Below are positions 1 through 6,136 of a DNA stretch of 6,768 bases, piece by piece (the first letter of the stretch is position 1; the number at the start of each line of letters is the position of its first letter). The position numbers were made by a program, and so were the translations under genes. This DNA comes from Spirochaeta sp. GTDB lineage: Bacteria > Spirochaetota > Spirochaetia > Sphaerochaetales > Sphaerochaetaceae. The notes beneath the pieces are model-generated. The model was not told the DNA's origin. It saw only the letters and a program-made list of their open reading frames with translations, and ran no database searches. The DNA lies in NCBI GenBank assembly GCA_020054965.1, contig JAIMZO010000088.1, forward strand, positions 1 through 6,768, written 5' to 3'.

Positions 1-971
1 ACGAGCACCCGGAGGTACGGTTCGATGGCCTTGCCTTGCGGTTCATGGATATCCAGAAGAGAATTTACGCCTTCCCGAACATGGGTAAGAAAGCTGAGCT
101 TGTATGTGTACCTACCACCAGTGGTACCGGCAGTGAGGTTACTCCCTTTGCAATCATCACTGATGAGAAAAGTGGGATGAAATACGCAATTGCAGACTAT
201 GCACTCACCCCGACCATGGCGATCGTGGATAGTGAGCTAGCCATGGGAATGCCCAAGGGCCTGACCGCAAGCTGTGGGATTGACGTATTGACCCATGCCT
301 TGGAAGCACTCGCCTCGAGCATGTCCACCGACTACACCAATGGATTGAGCCTTGAAGCGGCTCGTGTCATCTTCAAGTACCTGCCCAAGGCATATCGGGA
401 TGGATCGGACAAGAAGGCACGCGAGAAGGTACACAATGCCTCGACCATCGCGGGTATGGCCTTCAGCAATGCTTTCCTGGGAGTCTGCCACTCGATGGCA
501 CACAAGCTGGGAGCCCAGTTTCATATTCCCCATGGTATGGCAAATGCTCTGCTGCTCTGCAATGTCATTCGCTACAATGCAACTGACAATCCTACCAAGC
601 AGGCTTCCTTCCCGCAGTATGAGTACCCCTCTGCTGTAAGCAGGTATGCAAGAGCTGCCGACTACATTGCCATGGTAGTAAACGAGCAGGAGAATACTCC
701 CTACATCAAGACCACGGCGACTGACAGCCAGGACAAGAAAGTTGAGGCCTTGGTTGCAGGGATTGAGATGCTGAAAAAGGAACTTGATATACCTTCCTCC
801 ATCAAGGAGTGGGGCATCAAGGAGGAGGACTTCCTGGCCGTGGTCGACGAACTAGCTGTAAAAGCATTCGATGACCAGTGCACAGGGACCAACCCCCGCT
901 ATCCCTTGATCGGCGAGATCAAGCAGCTTTACCTGGACTGTTTCTACGGAAGGGTATATCAGGAAGCATAA
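1..971 (+). CDS. adhE: Bifunctional acetaldehyde-CoA/alcohol dehydrogenase AdhE, C-terminal part (5' end outside window)
   Basis: This is the iron-dependent alcohol dehydrogenase half of AdhE, the cytoplasmic enzyme that reduces acetyl-CoA through acetaldehyde to ethanol and regenerates NAD+ in fermentation. The frame is open from base 3, so the gene starts before the window; the TTG at 36 is internal. Counting residues from base 36, the Fe-ADH signature TTSGTGSEVT is near 27-36. The four expected iron ligands are Asp83 and His87 (in GIDVLTH), His152 (in CHSMAH) and His166 (in IPHG). The C-terminal DDQCTGTNPRYPLI block near 279-292 is typical of AdhE rather than of single-domain alcohol dehydrogenases. 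The opening residues (EHPEVRF, then LRFMDI) also match the AdhE linker region. The aldehyde dehydrogenase half and the NAD-binding glycine motif lie upstream and cannot be checked. Residues about 211-233 look longer than in the E. coli enzyme as I remember it. A terminator-like hairpin follows 20 nt after the stop, so this is probably the end of its transcript. Confidence 0.95.
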   Translation, partial: EHPEVRFDGLALRFMDIQKRIYAFPNMGKKAELVCVPTTSGTGSEVTPFAIITDEKSGMKYAIADYALTPTMAIVDSELAMGMPKGLTASCGIDVLTHALEALASSMSTDYTNGLSLEAARVIFKYLPKAYRDGSDKKAREKVHNASTIAGMAFSNAFLGVCHSMAHKLGAQFHIPHGMANALLLCNVIRYNATDNPTKQASFPQYEYPSAVSRYARAADYIAMVVNEQENTPYIKTTATDSQDKKVEALVAGIEMLKKELDIPSSIKEWGIKEEDFLAVVDELAVKAFDDQCTGTNPRYPLIGEIKQLYLDCFYGRVYQEA

Positions 972-990
972 GTGTGATTGTTTCTTACCC

Positions 991-1021
991 AGAGAGGACT
1001 CCGCTTAACGGGGCCCTCTCT
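991..1021 (+). terminator. Terminator-like hairpin after adhE
   Basis: Bases 991-1003 (AGAGAGGACTCCG) pair with 1009-1021 (CGGGGCCCTCTCT) around the 5-nt loop CTTAA. The 13-bp stem has one A-C mismatch and one G-U wobble. It begins 20 nt after the adhE stop. The following bases (CTTAATGTT) are only moderately T-rich, so it is an imperfect intrinsic terminator, but position and stem strength support the role. Confidence 0.65.
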
Positions 1022-1126
1022 CTTAATGTTCCCAGAGGAGAGAGGAATGGACAAATAGAACGCCAAGCAACCTCCTGACCTCCTAGGCTTCTATACAAGA
1101 AATGCCGCTTGTATTACCATGCTCGC

Positions 1127-1933
1127 ATGTTTGAATGCAAACTCATCTGTACCGATATAGACGGAACCCTGCTTGATCCAAACCACCAGATCAGCGATAG
1201 GACCAAGGAAGCCATTCACCGTGCACGACGTAAGGGCATCATTGTTGCATTGGTAAGCGGCAGGATCGCAGGAAGCCTTACCCTGATTCAAGAGGAATTG
1301 GACATCACCGGCCCACTTGGGTGTTTCAATGGCTCACTCGTGCTCGATGAGGACGGAAAGGAACTGGAAGCACACCCCATCAGGGGGGAGCAGTGCATGC
1401 AGGTCCTTTCCTACCTCGCACAGACTGAGCTTGAATACTTCGTCTTCACCAATGAGTGTTGGTACATGAATGAAATGAATACCTGGTATGATGTGGAAGT
1501 GAAAGCTTCACGCACACAAGGGCATATTGTCACCCTGGACCGTCTCTGTGACACGCTGGGCATGGGTGAGAGACCATTCAAGCTTTTGGCTATGCATGAT
1601 GACAATGAGTATATGAAGGAACAAGAGAAAGCCTTGCAGACCCGATTCGGCAGCTCCTTGAATATCTTCAGTTCCTCCCCCCGCTATATTGAAATACTGT
1701 CAAGAGGAGTTGATAAAGGACATGCAGTTCGCTCCATCTGTGAATCATATGGGGTAAATCCAGGAACCGTCATGGCTGTAGGGGACTACTACAATGACAT
1801 CGGGATGTTCCGTGCTGCTGGATATGCGGTAGCCATGGCCAACGCACCCGATGAGGTCAAGGCACATGCACACGCATGTACCGCCAGCAACAGCGAAGAC
1901 GGTCTGGCCCTCGCCATTGAGTCAGTCCTATGA
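1127..1933 (+). CDS. Cof-type HAD-superfamily phosphatase (HAD-IIB)
   Basis: This is a 268-residue cytoplasmic phosphatase of the haloacid dehalogenase superfamily, Cof/HAD-IIB branch. Such enzymes hydrolyse small phosphorylated metabolites such as sugar phosphates or cofactors through a phospho-aspartate intermediate; the substrate cannot be read from sequence. All four catalytic motifs are present. Motif I is TDIDGT with nucleophile Asp10 and acid/base Asp12. Motif II is ALVSGR with Ser44. Motif III has Lys197 in DKGHA. Motif IV is GDYYND with Asp220 and Asp224. A C2-type cap domain lies between motifs II and III, about residues 75-190, and the VAMANAPDEVKAHA stretch near the end is typical of the family. 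I chose ATG 1127 because family members put motif I about ten residues from the N-terminus; an in-frame TTG at 1109 would add six residues. Neither start has a clear Shine-Dalgarno sequence. The stop overlaps the start of the MFS gene by 4 nt, so the two are probably one operon. Confidence 0.92.
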   Translation: MFECKLICTDIDGTLLDPNHQISDRTKEAIHRARRKGIIVALVSGRIAGSLTLIQEELDITGPLGCFNGSLVLDEDGKELEAHPIRGEQCMQVLSYLAQTELEYFVFTNECWYMNEMNTWYDVEVKASRTQGHIVTLDRLCDTLGMGERPFKLLAMHDDNEYMKEQEKALQTRFGSSLNIFSSSPRYIEILSRGVDKGHAVRSICESYGVNPGTVMAVGDYYNDIGMFRAAGYAVAMANAPDEVKAHAHACTASNSEDGLALAIESVL

Positions 1934-3153
1934 AACGGCTGCTCTCCCTCTACAGAGGGTTGCCGCAGCCGATCTATGTTCTCTTCTTTGCCACGGTCAT
2001 CAACGCAATCGGCATATTCATCTATCCATTCCTGACGCTCTACCTCACCAGACGATTGGGGTATACCCCGCTGCAAGCGGGTACATTCATGACCATCGCA
2101 TCCATCCTCTATGTCCCCGGCTCCTTCATCGGCAGCAAACTTGCCGACACCATCGGGCGAAAACCGGTGTTGGTGGTTTTCCAACTGCTGATGGATCTCA
2201 GTTTCATCCTGGCGGGTTTCTTTGAGGGAGAGGCATTCGTGCCCTACTTCATACTGCTGGGTTTATTCTTCGATGGAGCGGTCGATCCTGCCCGGGAAGC
2301 TTTGAAGACCGATGTCACCAGCATCGAAAACCGCCAGGTTTCATTCAGCCTCATCTACCTTGGGCATAACCTCGGTTACTCCATCGGTCCGGTCATTGCA
2401 GGCTATCTCTTTTACAAAGCCCCTGAGTGGTTGTTCTATGGGAATGCTGCAGCCGGCATCCTCTCCGTGCTGCTTGTCATGATCAAGATAAAGGAGAGCA
2501 AGCCTTCCAAGGAATTGATCGAGGAAAGCAAAGGTTGGGAAACGACAGAGAAGGGAGAAGAGGGAGGCCTCTTCAAGGCCTTGATCACCCGCCCAAGGCT
2601 CTTGCTCTTTGCAATTTCGGTCACCTTTTTCAGTTTTGCCTACAGCCAGACGCTGTTTGCCCTTCCCCTGCTTACCACCAACCTGTTCGGCCAGGAGGGA
2701 GCACCCCTGTATGGGAGGATGATGGCGATCAACGGGATAGTGGTGGTCATATGCAATCCAATTATTGTAAGCTTGCTTAGACGGTTCCACCCCTTGGCAA
2801 ATTCAACCCTCTCCGGCATTTTCTATGCGATCGGGTTCGGACTCTTTGCATTTGCCACCACCCCATTTGTTTTCATGGGATTAACGGTGATATACACGCT
2901 GGGTGAGATCATATCAGCAACCAATGACAATTTCTATGTGGCCAACAATACCCCGATCAGCCATCGCTCACGGTTCTCTGCGATCCTGCCCATCATCATG
3001 GGGACCGGACATGCAATAGCCCCCATAACCGGGGGCCTGATCATCGAATCGTACTCCATGAGCCTGCTCTGGATCACCACTGCCCTTGCCGCCCTTATCG
3101 GGGCAACCGGGGTCTTCCTGATCTACCTGAAGGAAAAACAGGAAAGAAAGTAA
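1930..3153 (+). CDS. Major facilitator superfamily (MFS) transporter, drug-efflux-like type
   Basis: This 407-residue protein is an inner-membrane secondary transporter with about 12 predicted transmembrane helices, the usual MFS length. The loop 2-3 signature is clear: GSKLADTIGRKP, residues 68-79, with Asp73, Gly76, Arg77 and Lys78. The fifth helix carries a motif-C-like LGYSIGPVIAG at 148-158, which is associated with proton-coupled exporters. A conserved-looking Arg122 sits in DPAREAL. A charged cytoplasmic loop at about 187-213 separates the two six-helix halves, and a related glycine-rich motif (GTGHAIAPITGG) occurs in the second half near 368-379. The substrate is unknown; drug or metabolite efflux is the best guess from the motif C resemblance. 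The ATG lies in the ATGA overlap with the HAD stop and has no good Shine-Dalgarno of its own, which suggests translational coupling. The stop lies 4 nt from the end of the opposing broken gene, and I see no strong terminator hairpin between them. Confidence 0.93.
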   Translation: MKRLLSLYRGLPQPIYVLFFATVINAIGIFIYPFLTLYLTRRLGYTPLQAGTFMTIASILYVPGSFIGSKLADTIGRKPVLVVFQLLMDLSFILAGFFEGEAFVPYFILLGLFFDGAVDPAREALKTDVTSIENRQVSFSLIYLGHNLGYSIGPVIAGYLFYKAPEWLFYGNAAAGILSVLLVMIKIKESKPSKELIEESKGWETTEKGEEGGLFKALITRPRLLLFAISVTFFSFAYSQTLFALPLLTTNLFGQEGAPLYGRMMAINGIVVVICNPIIVSLLRRFHPLANSTLSGIFYAIGFGLFAFATTPFVFMGLTVIYTLGEIISATNDNFYVANNTPISHRSRFSAILPIIMGTGHAIAPITGGLIIESYSMSLLWITTALAALIGATGVFLIYLKEKQERK

Positions 3154-3157
3154 ATAC

Positions 3158-3547
3158 TTACCGCTTTTTTACGAGTGCCATCAGCACATCAGGGGAAACA
3201 TCCTTATCATTCCCATGCTCAATGAGCAATTCGTTCAACCAAGAAGTTACTGCCTCATCCTGTGGCATCACGATAGCATGTCGCAATGGCAAGACGCTCC
3301 TGGGTTGCCTTGCACTTCGCCAGAGCAAACAAGCTCTTTCTCACTTCCTCATTCTTCTGCTGGGAAGCAGGGTATACCGAAGGTTCCAGGTAGTTTGCAT
3401 GAATTGGGCAGGCATCCACACAGAGGTGGCAACCATCCTGGCATTTAGCGAAATCCATCTGTCCATTTTCGGTATCGGTTGCACCTGTTGGACGGGCGGA
3501 CAGACACCATCCTTGGTGCAGAGGGAAGTAGTTCTTGCAACCTGCAT
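3158..3547 (-). pseudogene. Broken small 4Fe-4S ferredoxin-like protein gene
   Basis: Read 3547 to 3158, this encodes about 129 residues, but in two frames. It starts with ATG (3545-3547), MQVARTTSLCTKDGVC, and keeps this frame to about 3480. The reading then continues in the next frame as DTENGQMDF followed by CQDGCHLCVDACP (3405-3443), a C-x3-C-x2-C-x3-CP motif like those binding a 4Fe-4S cluster. Near 3280-3290 it returns to the first frame as RHAIVMPQDEAVTSW and runs to TAA at 3158-3160. The two shifts are opposite (an apparent one-base loss, then a one-base gain), so the stop is in the start frame although the middle is not. In the unshifted frame translation stops at 3341 and the cysteine motif is lost. 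Its ATG overlaps the stop of the upstream rubredoxin-like gene as TGATG, so they were coupled. An electron-transfer role is inferred from the cysteines only; I do not recognise the family. Confidence 0.72.
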
Positions 3548-4070
3548 CAGATGGCCTCCTTCTGGATGGGGTGGATCTTGAAACTGGGAACTTTACTGAT
3601 TGGGCAAGGGGAAGGAGGATTATCCCCTCCATAGATAAAGCCAAAAATCTCACACACCCATACATTGGTGTTTTCAAGCAGTGCACTGCCATGCTTCCCT
3701 TACCGCATCATAAATGTCTTCAGGAGCTTGGAAGCCTTCCCACCCCAGGGCAGTACTTGCTTTACCCTCTGTCATCGGTTTTCTCTGCCGCATTGCCAGC
3801 TTCTGCATAGCCATCGGAAAAATCTGCGTTGATTGCAGCAATGAGGGGCTGGTAATCCTGTTCCTTCTTTGTAGCATGGTGAATGCCATGATATGAATCG
3901 AGTGTCCCGAACATGGTTGCTTCCTTGCTTCTGAGTTGTTTGATACATGCTTTTTGTAAATTGGAACAGAGAGCTCCAGGTTCCTCGCATGACATCTGTC
4001 TCATAGCATCATCATCTTCCTTGTCTCATGTCCATGCCGGTTTTTTGGTAAAAGACTCCAAAAGTTTCAA
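3547..4070 (-). pseudogene. Broken rubredoxin-domain (rubrerythrin-like) protein gene
   Basis: Read 4070 to 3547, this reconstructs to about 174 residues. The C-terminal part is recognisably rubredoxin-like: NTNVWVCEIF, GFIYGGDNPPSPCPIS and KVPSFKI, in the frame ending at TGA 3547-3549. The N-terminal part, LLESFTKKPAWT then EEPGALCSNLQKACIKQL and AAINADFSDGYAEAG, looks helical and may be a ferritin-like domain, but I see no definite diiron motif. Lesions: in-frame TGA at 4026-4028 (possibly a former Trp); an apparent one-base deletion in the G run at 3765-3767, giving a TAA at 3762-3764; and in-frame TAA at 3700-3702. Two of four rubredoxin cysteines are also gone (Phe codon 3643-3645, Ser codon 3595-3597), each one base from TGT. 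I place the start at TTG 4068-4070 because an AAGGAG lies just upstream in the same frame; ATG 4004 is the alternative. Such proteins usually act in peroxide defence or electron transfer in anaerobes; this copy is very probably non-functional. Confidence 0.75.
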
Positions 4071-4094
4071 GTCACTCCTTTTCCTGGATATTAT
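4065..4094 (+). promoter_or_regulatory. Possible promoter for the XRE regulator
   Basis: TATTAT at 4089-4094 is close to the TATAAT -10 consensus. An 18-nt spacer separates it from a poor -35 match, TTTCAA (4065-4070). Transcription from here would begin near 4101 and give a leader of about 125 nt containing the palindrome and tandem repeat described below. The call is weak and rests mainly on the -10 element and on position. Confidence 0.25.
4075..4080 (-). promoter_or_regulatory. Shine-Dalgarno-like AAGGAG upstream of the broken rubredoxin-like gene
   Basis: The minus strand reads AAGGAG, then a 4-nt spacer, then TTG AAA CTT TTG in the same frame as the rest of the broken gene. It supports a start at 4070 rather than at ATG 4004. 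The spacing is a little short, and the start codon may itself be a decayed ATG. Confidence 0.45.
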
Positions 4095-4114
4095 TTTTAC
4101 CCGAAACAATCTAG

Positions 4115-4122
4115 ACACGTGT
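4115..4122. promoter_or_regulatory. 8-bp palindrome ACACGTGT between divergent genes, possible operator
   Basis: ACACGTGT is a perfect 8-bp inverted repeat in the gap between the broken minus-strand operon and the XRE gene. Small XRE regulators often bind palindromes next to their own gene. The symmetry does not extend into the flanks, so it could be chance. Confidence 0.3.
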
Positions 4123-4150
4123 ATGGTTTGCATGCCTCTTGGCAAGGGTG

Positions 4151-4172
4151 AAGAAAACTGCAAGAAAACTGC
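4151..4172 (+). repeat. Perfect 11-bp tandem repeat upstream of the XRE gene
   Basis: AAGAAAACTGC occurs twice without a gap (4151-4161 and 4162-4172). The 11-bp unit is close to one helical turn, so both copies present the same DNA face. It lies 54 nt before the XRE start and could be a regulator binding site or a recent slippage duplication. The unit length is not a multiple of three, which argues against it being coding. Confidence 0.6.
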
Positions 4173-4225
4173 ATCTGATGACGATTTTTCGGAATATGAA
4201 GGTTTGCAATATCCATACTTTCTCC

Positions 4226-4501
4226 ATGAAACACAGAGAAATTGGACAAGCAATCAAAGAACTCAGACAACAGAAAAACATGACACAGGAAGAACTCATA
4301 GAGAGAGCTGACCTCTCTCGAAGCCAGCTCTATTACATTGAATCGGGGAGGCGGACACCCCGCCTTCCCACAATCAACAGTATTTGCGCCGCACTCGGAC
4401 TTTCATTTCTCGAGTTTGTACACTATATCTATCATTACTCACCTACCTCTTCAACGCCAAGCATCTCATCAATGGATGCACCAGGGGCAACCATCGGATA
4501 G
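4226..4501 (+). CDS. Small XRE-family helix-turn-helix transcriptional regulator
   Basis: This 91-residue protein is essentially one Cro/CI-type DNA-binding domain. Residues about 5-65 carry the standard pattern: IGQAIKELRQQKN, then MTQEELIERADLSRSQLYYI, then ESGRRTP, ending with LGLSFLEFV. It has no sensor or oligomerisation domain beyond this, so it is probably a dimeric repressor of its own or neighbouring genes. I chose ATG 4226 because family members begin within a few residues of the first helix; in-frame ATGs at 4196 and 4178 would add 10 or 16 residues. No start has a convincing Shine-Dalgarno. The gene diverges from the broken rubredoxin/ferredoxin operon, which may have been its target. 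The last 22 codons (from 4435) lie inside the 3' end of ilvB on the opposite strand and read as low-complexity Ser/Pro/Thr, so the C-terminus may be a read-through product after loss of an earlier stop. Confidence 0.85.
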   Translation: MKHREIGQAIKELRQQKNMTQEELIERADLSRSQLYYIESGRRTPRLPTINSICAALGLSFLEFVHYIYHYSPTSSTPSISSMDAPGATIG

Positions 4502-6114
4502 ACCTTGTCGTCGACCAGGATCTCACAGTCGATCAACACAGCCTCACCCAAATCCAGTGCCGCCTGCAGAATCGGCTTTGGATCATCAGTCTTGCTGATA
4601 CGCATTCCCTTCACCCCATAGGCTTCCGCAAGTTTCAGCCAATCGATGGGGGTATCGAGAGTGGTCTCACTGTAACGTCGGTCGAAAAAGAGCGTCTGCC
4701 ACTGACGTACCATGCCCAGCGTCTGGTTGTTCATCAGGAGAATGATAATCGGTAGCCGATACCGTGCAATGGTAGCCAGTTCATTGCAGTTCATCTTGAA
4801 ACTGCCATCCCCGGCGACATTGACGACGCGTGCATCAGGATTGGCTACCTGTGCACCGATAGCAGCTCCTGTCCCATAGCCCATGGTTCCAAGCCCACCA
4901 CTGGTGAGGAAATGACCGGGTTGGATGTGCTTGAGGAACTGCGCCGCCCACATCTGATGCTGACCGACCTCGGTCACTGCGAAGAACCCTTCAGGGATTA
5001 CGCTCTGTAGTGCTTTCAGTATCTCCTTGGAGCGGGCACTCTCATTGTCCACCCGGATCGGGTACCGCTTCTTGTACTCAGCAACCTGCTCCATCCATTT
5101 CGTATGCGTCATGGGATTCACTATCCGGTTGTTCAGCTCATTCAGTACTACTTTCAGGTCCCCGATCAAGTGACAGTAGGTCTTGATATTCTTGTCAATT
5201 TCAGCCGGGTCCACATCGATGTGGATGATCTTGGCATTCTTCGCAAATGCGCTGGCTTTGCTGACAACCCGGTCACTGAAGCGAGCACCGATTACCACCA
5301 GGAGATCACAGGCGGAAACACTCATGTTAGAGACTTTCGTCCCATGCATACCTACCAAACCGGTAAAACGAGGGCTGAGGGAGCTCACGGCTCCTACACC
5401 CATCAGTGAAGTACAGGCAGGGCTGTCGATGTTCTCAAGGAACCGGGAGAGCTCTTCACTCGCCTTGGCCCTGATCACACCACCACCGACATAGCACATC
5501 GGCCGATGGGCTTGCTTGATCAGCCGCAAAGCCTGTTCCATGCTCTTCTCACTCAGTCTTTCGGTACGAGGGCGCAAGGCCTCGATCGACTGGGGTGAGA
5601 AATCAGCGGTATAGACTGTCACATCCTTCGGAACATCGATCAGGACAGGGCCAGGCCTGCCATCCTGTGCAATCCTGAAGGCAGTGCGTATGGTCTCAGC
5701 CAAGTCAGCTACATCCTTCACGATGAAGTTGTGCTTGGTGATCGGCATGGTGATGCCGGTTATATCCACTTCCTGGAAACTGTCCTTGCCCAGAAGGGGA
5801 ACGGTCACATTACCGGTGAAAGCAACGATTGGGACACTGTCCATGTAGGCAGTGGCAATACCGGTTACAAGGTTTGTCGCTCCAGGCCCGCTGGTTGCCA
5901 TACATACCCCGACCTTTCCTGTGCTGCGGGCATACCCATCTGCAGCATGGGCAGCACCCTGCTCATGGCTTGTCAGGATATGGCGGATCCGGCTTTGATT
6001 CTGATAGAGGGCATCGTACAGGGGCAATACTGATCCCCCGGGAAAGCCAAAAACGGTATCCACGCCCTGTTCAATCAGACATTCTATGATAATTTGTGCT
6101 CCAGTCATCTGCAT
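4435..6114 (-). CDS. ilvB: Acetolactate synthase (acetohydroxyacid synthase) large subunit
   Basis: This 559-residue ThDP- and FAD-dependent enzyme condenses two pyruvates to acetolactate, or pyruvate with 2-oxobutyrate to acetohydroxybutyrate, the first common step of valine, leucine and isoleucine synthesis. The N-terminal ThDP domain has FGFPGGSVLPLYDAL (22-36) and the catalytic glutamate Glu51 in SHEQGAAHAADGYAR. The middle domain has GARFSDR at 286-292. The C-terminal domain has the ThDP motif, GDGSF at 445-449 through Asn462-Asn463. Trp472 in MVRQWQ and the KDSFQEVDI block (110-118) favour the biosynthetic enzyme over catabolic AlsS; the tryptophan is linked in the family to 2-oxobutyrate preference. 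I chose ATG 6112-6114, preceded by AGGAG at 8 nt; the frame remains open upstream, but that part overlaps ilvD. It follows ilvD by 22 nt in one operon. No ilvN small-subunit gene follows. The 3' end overlaps the XRE gene by 67 bp. Confidence 0.96.
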   Translation of the reverse strand: MQMTGAQIIIECLIEQGVDTVFGFPGGSVLPLYDALYQNQSRIRHILTSHEQGAAHAADGYARSTGKVGVCMATSGPGATNLVTGIATAYMDSVPIVAFTGNVTVPLLGKDSFQEVDITGITMPITKHNFIVKDVADLAETIRTAFRIAQDGRPGPVLIDVPKDVTVYTADFSPQSIEALRPRTERLSEKSMEQALRLIKQAHRPMCYVGGGVIRAKASEELSRFLENIDSPACTSLMGVGAVSSLSPRFTGLVGMHGTKVSNMSVSACDLLVVIGARFSDRVVSKASAFAKNAKIIHIDVDPAEIDKNIKTYCHLIGDLKVVLNELNNRIVNPMTHTKWMEQVAEYKKRYPIRVDNESARSKEILKALQSVIPEGFFAVTEVGQHQMWAAQFLKHIQPGHFLTSGGLGTMGYGTGAAIGAQVANPDARVVNVAGDGSFKMNCNELATIARYRLPIIILLMNNQTLGMVRQWQTLFFDRRYSETTLDTPIDWLKLAEAYGVKGMRISKTDDPKPILQAALDLGEAVLIDCEILVDDKVYPMVAPGASIDEMLGVEEVGE

Positions 6115-6122
6115 GGTAGATT

Positions 6123-6127
6123 CTCCT
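6123..6127 (-). promoter_or_regulatory. Ribosome binding site of ilvB (decides the start)
   Basis: The minus strand reads AGGAG (within AAGAGGAGAA, 6121-6130), 8 nt before ATG 6114. It lies in the short ilvD-ilvB gap and selects this ATG over the 18-codon upstream extension, which would lie inside ilvD. Confidence 0.85.
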
Positions 6128-6136
6128 CTTTGTGTA

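Noticed and set aside
1048..1059. Purine-rich run followed by ATG GAC AAA TAG, a possible leader peptide
   Set aside because: Three codons after an imperfect ribosome binding site is too little to support a gene; likely chance.
971..1078. Minus-strand 35-codon frame after AGGAGGT
   Set aside because: It runs through the adhE terminator hairpin, starts with TTG and has no recognisable content; the AGGAGGT is the complement of a CT-rich run.
1789..2184. 131-codon open frame on the minus strand
   Set aside because: It lies wholly inside the HAD and MFS genes on the other strand, has unlikely composition and no recognisable domain.
2341..2790. 149-codon open frame on the minus strand
   Set aside because: It is a shadow of the MFS gene and has no motif; the MFS reading has clear helices and signatures.
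3222..3581. 119-codon open frame on the plus strand
   Set aside because: It is antisense to the ferredoxin-like remnant, whose cysteine motif is on the minus strand.
4026..4028. In-frame TGA as selenocysteine or as recoded tryptophan
   Set aside because: The same gene has other disabling lesions, and the HAD and ilvD genes here use TGA as a normal stop.
3913..4311. 132-codon open frame on the plus strand
   Set aside because: It is opposite the broken rubredoxin-like gene and in a different frame from the XRE gene; it shows no domain.
5104..6089. Several plus-strand open frames of about 86-103 codons
   Set aside because: All are antisense shadows of ilvB with no domain content.
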